This document shows positions 43,209 through 53,769 of a stretch of DNA of 64,000 bases, piece after piece. The DNA comes from Berberis thunbergii (lineage: Eukaryota > Streptophyta > Magnoliopsida > Ranunculales > Berberidaceae): the NCBI GenBank assembly GCA_003290165.1, contig QNQO01006969.1, positions 62,001 to 126,000 on the forward strand, given 5' to 3'. The translations under genes and the position numbers were made by a program. The notes under the pieces are model-generated. The model was not told the origin of the DNA, did not search any database, and was given only the letters and a program-made list of their open reading frames with translations. Position 1 is the stretch's first letter. The number at the start of each line of letters is the position of its first letter.

Positions 43209-46200
43209 AGGTGAGGAGGCATGTTTTTTTTCTTTGGTTCGACTGTTTCTTTGTTTTAAGCTTATCAAAAGAGTGGTTTGGGTTTTGGGTTTTGGGGTGC
43301 AAGGGTTAGGGTTCAAGAACCAACGCTACTCTCTCGTCTACAGACCCAATCGATTGAGCTTCTGTACTCAGATTTAGTGAATTCAATCAACCCAGTTGTT
43401 GCAATCGATATATTCAATCGATTGAGGTGTCATAGCATCTAAGCTACTTAGTTTAGGGTTTGTAAATTGTTTTAATCAATTTTGCTTGATTTGTGTTTCT
43501 TTATTGTAATTTGCATATTGTTTTGAAATTAATCTCTTGTTTACCACTTCATCACAAATTTTCCCATGTAATTCTGTGGTGGCTGTGAAATGGGGTTCTC
43601 TTGAAAGAGATAGAGATTGAATCAAAACTTTGGATGAGTCCATTTCAGTGTTGATCTTCCCTATCAATGTTGATGTTGGATTGATTTCATAGTTTTATGT
43701 GTAAAAGAATGAATTGATTTTGACTTTCTTAAAATTTGATCTTGACAGGGAATATCTACTAGTGAAACTTGGATCAAGCAGTCAAGGAGAAGGTAGGTAA
43801 TTTAAAAAACATTTTTTATTAGTTTGTATGACTTTATTGTCGAATTTGTAAGAATCAATAAGGAGAATGAAATTCATTTTGGACCAAAAAGAGATGACCC
43901 AAGTTAGTGATTGCGCAATGGTTTTACCTCGAGAAAAAAATCTTAAATATTGCTGCTATGTTCTGTATTTTTCCTGTGATGGACGGCCTGGTAAAAAGAT
44001 AATATGTTGTTTGTTGCAGACATTTCCCGAGCTTCAAGAGGAAGATAGTTTTTGATGAAGGAAAGAATTGATTTGAACACGGTATGCTCTCAAGTGTTTC
44101 TTTGCTCTATAAGAATTTATCTTATTACATTGTCTAATTAGGGATAATTGAACTGTTTCCTTCCATTTTATTTCAAATACGAGTGTGCCAAACTACAAAA
44201 TATACGAGTAATAAATGAATACAAAAAATGAAAGCTTGATGAGATTTGAGGTGCCTAATGTGTTCTATCACTCTAAATCTTTTAAGACTCGAAGCTGGAT
44301 TCTTTTGTGTTAGACCTGTAATCTGTATTGTAGTGTAGCACACACGTATCCTGACCCAGATAAAAAGCAGTTTTTTCCTCGTGTATGAAAAAGTCAGTCC
44401 CTCGTTTCACCTTGAAAATGTGAAGTTTGAACATAGTAGTTATAGAAATTAAAAAAAAAAAATTAGTTTATTCTGGAATGGTAGTTTGAACATTGTATCG
44501 ACCTAATTTCTTTTCATACTCATTTTTTCATTCATATGTTTGTAATTGTTCTGAATAATCTTAAGTTCTATAAGAATTTTAAATGTTCCTTAGAAAGGTT
44601 TGCTCCTCCCATTCCATTCCTAGTTTTCTGTCTTATGACGAGGCAATGCAGTTATTGTTTAGTCAATGTTGAATAGGCCCATAAATTTCTCTAGAATTCA
44701 ATGTTCTAGAAGATCATTAGGGGTGTATTTGAATAAAGTACGATAATCATAACCAGTCAACGAAACAAAACTATTGTATTTATAGGAATGACTAAAGAAA
44801 CTATTGTCAACACCCTGAATAGTGTCAGTAGATTGTCATTTGGATTTTTTGATAGAAAGATTATTTGTTATTTGCATTAAAGTTTCTTGATTCATCTTAT
44901 TATATTTGTTTTCTGCATACTCTTTCAATCTTAGCATTTTTCTTCATTAGCCGAATTGTTAACTCAGTTATTATTTCTATTAAGCAGACGTCATTCTTCC
45001 CCACACTCCTCCCTATATTATGTTTAAACCATTGCTATCTTACTCCCTATCCCTGCTTTACTATGTATAGATTTGAAATATCAATTAAGTTACTATTTTC
45101 CAAGGAAATAGGATCGAAGGGGAGACAAATACCTTTATGGACAGATGCTCTCGTTTGATCAGGAAAAAGATCAATTTGTAGTTTTATGTTTTTATAGCTT
45201 TAGTAGGCCTATTCTACTGGACAAAATTGTTTTGATGTGCTATGCATTAGCATATGAAATAAACAAATGCCATATTAGATTTTCTTTGGCTTGATAATTT
45301 AATTTAAAGCCCCATAGATGCATTAACTTTGATGTTGATGTCTTAGGTAGAATCACTTATTTTATCTAAATAAACAATGTCTGTTATTGTTTATTCATTT
45401 ACCATGGAGATGGTAAAGATATCATCATGTCTTATCTTTTCATTCTTATTCTGCAACGACTTAGATGTTGATGTCTTAGGTAGAATAACTTATTTTATCT
45501 AAATAACCACTGTCTGTTGTTGTTTATTCTAATGGGACAAATGGTCATTTATATCTGGATGTGAATTAACTTTCTTAAGTCTTAATTATTCATTTCTTAA
45601 TCACCAACTCAAGAACAGTGTAACAACTTTGACCTCAGCCAGTCTACCTAGGTTAGCATTGGTGCTTAATCCTCATTGTGAAATATGTGAAAATTATATA
45701 GGAATATATAAGGGCCATGAAGAGAAGATTTCTTTGCCTAAGTTCAGTCATAACTCAAAGAGGCAGCTGAGAGATTGTTAATATAGTACAATACTTGAAC
45801 CAGGCATGAGAGTTGATACACCCTGAATGTCTCTTATAAAGTGTAAAGATGGGATACACTTGGTTTTCATAGACCTTTTAGACTAAGTTTCTATATTATT
45901 TTGAAGCACACACTTCAGTATCCTTTGACCGTCTTTGGTTGAAGGAAAAAATTTCATGGTAAAGTAGTGAATAAAACGGAGAGATAAGAGGATGTGGAAG
46001 ACTAAGGTGGAACTTCAGGTTGAAGAAGACCTTCAAACACATGTCCCCTCAGATAACATTTCACTATGGATAACTCATTTTCAACATCACTTTGCTCATT
46101 TTTTTTCTCACTTTCATGTATGTACTATTTTTCGTGGTTTTTTTATGGGACTTTTCTTTCAATGAAACACACTAGTTATTTTCATTGTGAGATTTGTAAA

Positions 46201-46716
46201 CTTGTAGATCATTGCCATACTACATTTCCATCTGTCCAAATAAATATGATTCTAATGCATCAAACCTTTCTCCTATGACTCCTTGTTTGGGTTTCCTAAT
46301 TTGTTACATTAGTGATGAATGATGACTACAATTGTTGCATTTAGTGCATCTTAAAAAGCTAAAGTAAGTTGTGTTCACCTCTTTTTAAGACCTTAGATGA
46401 ATGTTCGACGTCCATAACCAAATAACTATTTTGAACTTTCATTTTTCTCTTAACCATCTTTTAGTCATAATTATTCTTGGCCACTAAAAGAATATCTGAT
46501 GGTAGCAGCTTGTATAGTTGTATATAAGCATACTTTTTGTAACATATGAAGTTTATATCTCAATAATCATGATATGGCCAATCTACATTTATGTGGTCTC
46601 TGAACTCAGAGCAAATAAAAGATTGATTACTTAAAGTCATTGATTACTTAGTCATTTTGAAAATTTGAATCATCTTTTGTTTCAATTTTCAACATGTTTG
46701 TCATCTGATTTTCAAG
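43209..46716 (+). other. Intron-like interior of CACTA C, left part
   Basis: AT-rich sequence with no exon I can name. A 65-bp phrase (gatgttgatgtcttaggtag and following) occurs near 45328 and again near 45464. It ends with the ttcaag acceptor at 46716. Confidence 0.4.
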
Positions 46717-47090
46717 GGAAGGACTCTGGACTGGCAGCAGTTGTTACTATAGCTTCGTCTCTTGACTATTCATCTTCAAGATCTTCGCTAAAACTCTTAA
46801 TGCCTCTTGTAAGTGAATTTGGAATTTTAGAGCAGCTTTCAGTTGTTGGCATTTTAAATATTTTTTATGTGCAGAATATGTTAAAATTATTTATCCATTT
46901 TAGCATCTTATGCAGGCAGATCCTGCTCAGGCTCTTAATGTTCCTGTTATTCCATTGGGAGCATTACTAGCAGCTTCATACCCTCTTTCATCTCAGCCTC
47001 CTTACACCTTAGGTTGGCTTAATAGTCAAATTTCGGCGAAGGACATGATGACACTCGAGTTGTTCAAAAAGCTTGTCTTAAACAATTTTT
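46717..47090 (+). pseudogene. Captured alpha/beta-hydrolase exons
   Basis: Exon 46717-46808 encodes KDSGLAAVVTIASSLDYSSS and ends at gtaagt. Exon 46916-47090 encodes ADPAQALNVPVIPLGALLAA, then DMM..ELFKKLVLNNF, and ends at gtaagt. The pair matches the middle of a plant alpha/beta-hydrolase family protein of unknown substrate. The catalytic His/Asp part downstream is absent. The two exons join in frame. Confidence 0.75.
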
Positions 47091-47192
47091 GTAAGTATGA
47101 AGTATGAAGCTCAGCATGGAGAGTTTTTGCTAACTTCATCATGAAATTGTTCTCATGAAAGATATTTCTTTATGAAAAAATTAACCTTTCGG

Positions 47193-47548
47193 CTACATAT
47201 CTATCCTTCTTTGGAGAAGAAGTTTTGCAATTGGTTAAACTCCTACACGCCTATGAAATTATTTTGTTTTTGTTTTACTTTATGATCTTCAGTTGTTGAT
47301 TGATAAGTTGTTACTTCAACAAGTTGAAGTTAATTGCACTTTTGGCTACATATCTATCCTTCTTTGGAAAACAAGTTTTGCAATTATGCTATAGGTTAAT
47401 CATAATACATTTTACTCCATCGTTGTCGTGATTGCTAAATGCTATTGTAGTTTATTTATCCATGTGCTAAATGCTATAGGTTAATTGTTGTATGCTCTAT
47501 TATCTGCCTTTCTTATCATTGCTAAATGCTATTGTAGTTTATTTATCT
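47193..47548. repeat. Local direct duplications
   Basis: The phrase gctacatatctatccttctt occurs near 47191 and 47345. The phrase gctaaatgctattgtagttt occurs near 47434 and 47520. Both lie in intron-like DNA of element C. Confidence 0.8.
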
Positions 47549-47630
47549 GTGTTTATGTTTAGGTGAACGATATTAGTTTATTCAAGTAGAATTAGAAGGT
47601 GTTTGAGTTGAATCCTCAAATCTTTTTCAG

Positions 47631-47699
47631 GTGAAGAAACGCAACAAGCATTGTAGGACTTGCAACCATTGTGTTGAAGAATTTGATCACCACTGCAGG
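47631..47699 (+). pseudogene. Captured DHHC-type S-acyltransferase exon
   Basis: A 23-codon exon between ttttcag and gtaaga encodes KKRNKHCRTCNHCVEEFDHH followed by CR. This is the core of the DHHC cysteine-rich domain of protein palmitoyltransferases, including the catalytic DHHC itself. Neighbouring exons and all membrane segments are missing, so no enzyme can result. Confidence 0.88.
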
Positions 47700-48804
47700 G
47701 TAAGAGACTCGAGCTATTTCTCATGGGCTATTTTTATGCTTTATTCAATTTGTATCATTTGATAATTGATTGAAAATGGGTTTTGGTGTTTTTGTCATAT
47801 AGTTAAACATGCAAGTACATGGAATAAATACATGTTAAGGACTCCTTTTTAAATATTTATGTCGAATAAGTACATGTTAAGCCATCATACCATAGTAAGT
47901 TAAATATATATCGAATAAGTTGAATATTTTTATTTTTTTATTTTTAAGGAAGTTTAATATCAACGATTTTAAGGACTCCTTTTTATATCTTAGGATATAT
48001 CGAATAAATACATGTTGCATTTGATTGTTAAAATGTTGCTTGCATTTGCATGGAGTCTCATTGAAGCACAAGCTGCACAACAGTGAGTTTGGTCACACTT
48101 ACATCTTTATTTGTGATGGTGTAGAGTATTTTAGAACTTACATGAGTTTGGTATTCTGTCCAACACCAATTGGAACCCTTCATTCTACCAAAATTGATGC
48201 AATTTCAGATTTGGTTTGGTAATAACAACAATAACCAATGGTTCAATTATGATAAAACCATTCATCCAAAACATCAAATACCTTCATTTTGAAAATACTG
48301 TATCCAGATAATCAGCTCCAAGAGCAAAAAACTTAGATTTACCAGTGACTGCAGAATCAACTGGTAAAGCCAATTGTTTCCTTATCAACAATCTCTGGTT
48401 TGGCCTGCAAAAATATGTCAAGCGTCAGTAACTCTGAGTTGATATAGTAAACACAAATATGTCCTATATTGCATGTTTTTAAAATGGGGACTTGGACACT
48501 GTTTCTGAAACAGGGAATGAAACAACTACAATATTCGCATATGGATTCATATTCCATCCCAACCAGTCTACTTATAATTGTAGAACCATTCTAAACCGTC
48601 TATATTTTACAACTTATGGAACAGTCATTATAAAATACAAACTCAACCAAACTTAGGCCCTCATCTTAAGCTTCAGCCTCTATTATGTAGTCCATAAATT
48701 GCATAAAAAACCCGGTAGAGGTACAACGTGGAGTGAAAGTAAAACAGGGGCATCTATTGATTTATGCTTCTGAAGTCCATTCTACTAAATTGTTCTTTTT
48801 GCAG
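47700..48804 (+). other. Intron-like spacer
   Basis: AT-rich sequence between the DHHC and peroxidase exons. A phrase aaggactcctttttaaat / aaggactcctttttatat occurs near 47838 and 47972. No exon is recognised. Confidence 0.4.
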
Positions 48805-49896
48805 GTGGCATGAATGGTTCCATAGTTTATGAACTTGACAGACCTGAAAATGCGGGACTTGGAAAATCTCTGAAAGCATGCTCTATTTCTCTCAATACAT
48901 TCTTTATTATGTTCTATGCTCATCTACATGTAAAACTTCGGCATTCTTGACTCACTTAAACCATTGACATAGCGATAGGTATTGATTTTACTATAATCTG
49001 AATTGAATTTTAACTTGGGTTCTAGCCACTCTACTCAACAAATGCATTGTTGTTCAGATTCTAGAAAAAGTGAAAGGAGAAATTGATGAAACAAAACCAG
49101 GTCGTTAGTATATAAACCTATATTTTACAAGAATTGTAAAGTTAGTTGATATTTTTATTCTGGACTAACATGTTAGCCGGGTTCCCTATACTAGTTTCTT
49201 TGGCAGACATGATTGCCGTGGCTGGAGCTGAAGCAGTTTCAATATGTGGAGGTCAGTCCAATTAGGCAGAATAGACTCAATGTAAGAATCAAGTTTCATT
49301 GTCTCACACACAAAGTTATGGTTATGAAAAGCATTTGTCGTTACCTTATACATAATGCCTGCTATGTTGTTCGTCAAAAGCATTGGATGATTTTTGCAGT
49401 TAGTTTGGGGAATGATGAATTACCATTACCTAAAAAAACCCACCAAATTGGGGACACACATAGATTGGAATTTTGACTTTATTTTATTTCATTTATTGGT
49501 TTAATTGTTTATTTTCCAGTTGTTTAGCTTGCCATAATTTACTTATAATAATTATAAAAGTATGTTTTGGAATTGGAACCTTTGAAAAATATGTGAAAAT
49601 TTTTGGATCTAAGCATGGAGTGTCCAATCTAGTAAAGTGTTGGAGTGGCCAAAGCATGGAATATTTTGAATACAAAATGTCCTTGGTACATGGGTTTTGA
49701 TCAGATTGAAAGTTAGCCCATATAGTTCTTTCGTTTGTTCTTTGAAAATTGCGAACTGCTAACGATTCACGTCTGTAGTCCGTTAACTTGTAATAATAGT
49801 GTTTTCTTGTAGGAAGCCCGATCCAAAAGGTAGACTTACTGAAGAATCTTTGGACGCTTCTGGCCTCAAACAAAACTTTCTAAGAAAAGGCTTCTC
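48805..49896 (+). pseudogene. Captured ascorbate peroxidase 6-like exons
   Basis: Four exons: 48805-48875 (GMNGSIVYELDRPENAGLGK), 49058-49100 (ILEKVKGEIDETKP), 49207-49251 (MIAVAGAEAVSICGG) and 49813-49896 (KPDPKGRLTEESLDASGLKQ). Together they follow the order of plant APX6-like class I peroxidases, which reduce hydrogen peroxide. The first exon ends at GC instead of GT (ctgaaa|gcatgc). The VSWA phrase between the second and third exons and the heme-pocket part downstream are absent. Inactive fragment. Confidence 0.88.
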
Positions 49897-49941
49897 GTGA
49901 GTTTATTCCTTTAACAACCTTTACTTTCATATTTTTGTAAA

Positions 49942-50070
49942 CTTGGTACCAGCTCAGCTGGTATAGTTGTGGCGGATGGTATTATAATTTCAAGGTTCGA
50001 ACACTGCCAAAGGCATTTAATGGTGTGGTATCCAATAAAAACCTACCCGCCCTAACAAAAAAAAACCCTA
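49942..50070 (+). mobile_element. SINE with target duplications
   Basis: It is flanked by tactttcatatttttgtaaa (49922-49941) and tactttcatatttgtaaa (50071-50088). The head has a tRNA-like A box (agctcagctggtatagttg) and B box (ggttcgaacac), and the tail an A-run. It lies in the intron between the peroxidase and IQD cargo, so it landed after or together with the capture. Confidence 0.85.
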
Positions 50071-50403
50071 TACTTTCATATTTGTAAATTAAAATCCTTT
50101 TCATATACGATTTTTTTATCCTTAAATTCCTAGTATATAAAACAAATGCTACAAGTATTTTCAGTTTATTTCTTTCATATTTTTTGTAAAATACAGCAAA
50201 CGTAGAATGGAATTTGTGTTGTTTTACCCTACGCCATTGAAATACTGTTATGGAAGTAATTCTTAACATACCTTGAAAGCAAAGAAAATAAATAAATAAC
50301 TTATTTTGTTCACTGAAGCACAAAAAGGAAGACATATTTGTATTTTCAATACTGATATCTGAAATAGTTTGTTATGTTTTAAAACTTTTTTCATATTCGA
50401 TCA

Positions 50404-51861
50404 GGATCTATTACTACAAAGGTCTCAAACTCCACAACTTAGATTGCTGATACGATAGAGGTTCAGAATGAGAAACTGAAACATATTACTACAAAGGCAT
50501 CAGGTTCTCCAAATATGGGCATGGTTGGGACTGAGGTTGAGAAGCCAAGACACAGCACCAGCAAGGCATCAGGCTCTCCAGCGCCTCATGTTCCAGATAT
50601 GGGCATGGTTGAGCTTTCTGAGAAGACGAAGAAAGAAGTGGATGCACAAATGTCTAAAGATCTTCATGGAGGAAGTCCTCTGAAGTCATTGGTAGCAGAT
50701 GATATAGTTGATGAGTTGCATGATGCTCATCCTGTTGTTGATTCACCTACTGTGGAGAGCACTGGGAAGGAAGAAAATTGTCATGTGACAAATGAAGAGT
50801 TGTTCTCAAAGGAAGTTAAAACTAGCAATGAGAAGGCCAGCAAGAGGAGAGCTTCATTTCCAGCAAAGCAGGAATATCCGAAAAATGGGTCACATTAACA
50901 GTGCAAAGTTGCCAAGCTATATGGCAGCAACAGAGTCTGCAAAGGCAAAGCTTCGAGCACAAGGCACTGCAAAATCCGACTTAGATGGAGCCGAGCAAAA
51001 TGGTTCAGCCCGTAGGCATTCTCTGCCTTATTCCAAAAGTGGAAAATTGAGCTCGCCGTCACCAAGGACCCAGAGATTGGTTCAATCAAGTGGCAAAAGT
51101 GGAATAAAGAACAACATGTCTTTATTGTCTTCTAGAGATGGGAATGGTAAGAAGTCTCAAAACAATGTCATCTTTCCTTTTTTGTTTGAAAAGCAAACAG
51201 GGTTGTAAGGACCCCTTAACCTTTATATTAAAGAAAAAAAATAAGATGTCTCAAATACAATCTCTCAAAAAGAAAAGATTCTTAGCAAAAACAATCACAC
51301 AAAAAAATTAGGACTATTCTAGTCTCGTTGTTGGCAATATATCATATATTATGTCTTGAAAACACTTACTGGTTTACTGATTCAGTGTGACTATACATGT
51401 GGCCATATCGTTGCCTTCTTTTGTTTATCAAAACCATAAGTTTTCTTTACACTCATCTCACTTGCAATATTTTATAAGTCAGTTGATAAAGTATTCTTTA
51501 ATTGTTGGATGAATATCCTCACATGTATTTTTGTTTCTTATTAACATCAAGAGTTGAGAGATTTCACAATAAAGCAAAACAGGCCATTTGAGATATTTGG
51601 TACAGGTTTTTAAAAAATAAATTATTTATTATTATTTTTTTCACCCATGAAGCAAATGATCTAATATGAACCAGTGTCTTCCCATGCTTCTTAAAGAAAC
51701 TTTCAATTAAAAGCCTTGTTGACTTTACTAGCAGTATTAGTTTGGCATCACTTGGAAGTAGTTTTTAATAGTGATGAAAGCATCTTGTAATTTCTGAATG
51801 TTTAACATTAGGTTGTTGATTATTTTCAGAGAAGGTTGTGCAAGTAGATTGGAGGAAGTGA
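50404..51861 (+). pseudogene. Captured IQD protein C-terminal exons
   Basis: A long exon, 50404-51146, carries KASKRRASFPAKQEYPKNG and, after a frame change near 50890, KLPSYMAATESAKAKLRAQG, RRHSLPYSKSGKL and SLLSSRDGN. It ends at gtaaga. The last exon, 51830-51861, encodes EKVVQVDWRK and a stop. This is the DUF4005 C-terminal region of plant IQ-domain proteins (IQD30-32 type), microtubule-associated calmodulin scaffolds. The IQ motifs themselves were not captured. It is the only cargo here that retains a natural gene 3' end, including the stop codon. Confidence 0.88.
51184..51275 (-). mobile_element. Truncated LINE 3' tail in an IQD intron
   Basis: The phrase agggtt.taaggacccc.aacctttatatta and the following caattacaatctttc-like end match the 3' tail of the LINE at 57250-59850 (57275-57345). 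It is a short 5'-truncated copy of that family, minus strand, placed just after the donor of the long IQD exon. Confidence 0.6.
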
Positions 51862-52309
51862 ACTCTTTTTGCAAAGAGTCTTGAAGGAAAACCTTTATGT
51901 GTTTATGCAGTCTTGTCCTTGTGTTTTTGTGTAAAATTCTGTTGTAAAACTTGAGATCTGGATAAATAACTGGTGTGTGGTGTGCCTAGAGCTTTTTGTA
52001 TTTTGGGTGTCATGAGTAAATGCAATGAGTAAATGTATAGAACTAAGGCTTTACTTTGTCGTTGTTGTTTGATTCTTCAGGTTCATACAATACCATGTCT
52101 TATATTTTCTTCATTTCCTCATTTTTGCCTGTTCTAATATTGAGTGTACTAGTTCATGACTTAAGATGTTTACAATCTAGGAATAAAGTATTCATTTGCA
52201 AAGATTGTTGTGGTTGCTGCCTTGTAGTAGTCTGAGTTGACTGTTTTAAGGATTTGATTTTATATGGATGTTTTGTTATGATATATTCTATAACTTGAAG
52301 AAAATATTC
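51862..52309 (+). other. 3' flank of the captured IQD gene
   Basis: This looks like the natural 3' UTR of the captured IQD gene, T-rich and following its stop codon. It runs up to the family-specific right-end block of the CACTA element. Confidence 0.45.
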
Positions 52310-52807
52310 ATCTTAGTAAGGACTGATTTTGCAGGTGTGGGGCTGTGATTTTGCTGCAATAGCAAAATAAATGTAATTTTTTTTCGATTATATTATTTTG
52401 CAACGGTTTCAAACCCTCGCAACAAACCATATTTCTTTTTTTTTAATTTTGTTTTAACTGGCCACGGCTTAAAACCGTGGTACTTCATGCTTGCCACGGC
52501 TTAAAACCGTGGCCATCATGCTTGCAATGGCTATGAGACCAAAGCAATTCAAAATAAGTGATATATGTTGCCACGGTTATGGAATGTGTAGCATCTAGCC
52601 ATGCCGGATAGTCGTGGCTAAACCGTGGCTAAATGCAGAAAATCATCAAGCGTCCTCGAACATAAAACCATTGCTAATATGTGTTGCCACGATTTATAGC
52701 CGTCAATGGTGATTTGGTGACGCCTCAAATGGCCAGGCCTCTAAGCCGTGACAATAGGTTACCCCCATGGTCCCAAACCATTGCTGATGGGTATTTTTGG
52801 TGTAGTG
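52310..52807 (+). repeat. CACTA C right subterminal array and terminus
   Basis: The right-end block is shared with 30400-31037 (gtaaggactgattttgcagg landmark, gattatatta, then gccacggcttaaaaccgtgg units), ending TTTTTGGTGTAGTG at 52807. It is somewhat shorter and more degraded than in element B. Confidence 0.9.
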
Positions 52808-53427
52808 ATAACTTCTTACCCGTATGCCAGAACGAAAGGTGTCTCTCCGGTAGGGATTTTTTTAATTGTTTGATATACCTAGAGTATTCCTAGTAGCTCT
52901 GGAACCCATTTTCCTTTGGCCAGATCAAGCTTCCTTTTGGTTGCCTCTAGGATTGTTCGGTTGGTGACCTCTTTTTGGCTTGGGGGTGCCCTGGCTAGGA
53001 GAAGTGGTGATTAATATTCAAACTTTTACACAGTTTTTTAACCTTGATACCTTCAAACTGAGTTCTGTTGTCATACCTTCAAACTGAGTTTTGTTGTCGA
53101 TGACCAATACTATGGGGATGCCAAATCTGCAGACGATGGTAGCCTATATGATTTATTCTATCTGAACCTGCCCTATTTTGGATAGGGGCTCGACTTCGAC
53201 CCACTTGGTGAAATAGTCAACAGCCACAAGAAGGAATCTTTTACCAGCTGATGTTGGGAGCGATTCGGTTCCGATGTATTCGAGTATCAGGTCATCCAAT
53301 TTGGTTGCACGTTTACGGCGCAAACATCTCTAAGCTTTTCTTCATTGAGGCTTGATTGCTCCTGGTATTCAATGAGGTCGCTTGAGACTTTGTCAGAGGC
53401 TGAGGCCTCCATGGCTAGCGCACCCGC
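52808..53427 (-). pseudogene. Gypsy integrase core, broken
   Basis: Minus-strand pieces include VTNRTILEATKRKLDLAKGK and PTGETPFVLAYG, the part of the retroviral integrase core and following helices that normally continues into the C-terminus now at 42270-42790. Many stops are present. The CACTA element interrupts between AYG.E and the next segment. Confidence 0.75.
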
Positions 53428-53769
53428 TCATTTGTTGTCGCCTCGAGGGCACTGTATGAGCACGCACCTCTTGAATCTGTCCATTACGCCGAGTACCTTG
53501 TCGCGGTAGACTATCATGCAAGGGCCCTTGCTATTGAATTCTCCTTTGACCTGGTTGACTATCAGTCTTGAGTCGTTGTATGTCCTTAGGTCATCTATCC
53601 CAATCCCCAAGGCTAGCTTTAGGCCGGATAGGAGGGCTTCGTATTCGACCTCGTTGTTTGAAGTGGGGAAGCCGAATCTGATGGCTTTTTCAAGGGTGAA
53701 GCCGCTGGGGGAGCGGAGTGTGATCCTAGTTCCGCTTGCTTTCCCCGTCGATGATCCATCACAGCGCAA
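53428..53769 (-). pseudogene. Archaeal-type RNase H of the Tat-like element
   Basis: A 113-codon minus frame has DGSSTGKASGTRITLRSPSG, NNEVEYEALLSGLKLALGIG and LIVNQVKGEF. These are the DGS.., E..YEALL..GL and N.V.G.F motifs of the second RNase H found in Tat-clade elements. NNEVEYEALL is usually NNEAEYEALL. The frame is open here, but the flanks are broken. Confidence 0.75.

Larger units (their letters stand above)
42791..52807 (+). mobile_element. Pack-CACTA element C (10.0 kb) with host exons
   Basis: It begins CACTACACCAAAAGGC and ends TTTTTGGTGTAGTG, flanked by the target duplication ATA (42788-42790, 52808-52810). It belongs to the same family as element B: same termini, CCACGG/CCGTGG arrays, leader-like block and right-end landmarks. 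The cargo is different: an alpha/beta-hydrolase, a DHHC acyltransferase, an ascorbate peroxidase 6-like protein and an IQD protein, all plus strand with introns. It sits inside the integrase of a gypsy element. No transposase is recognised. Confidence 0.92.
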
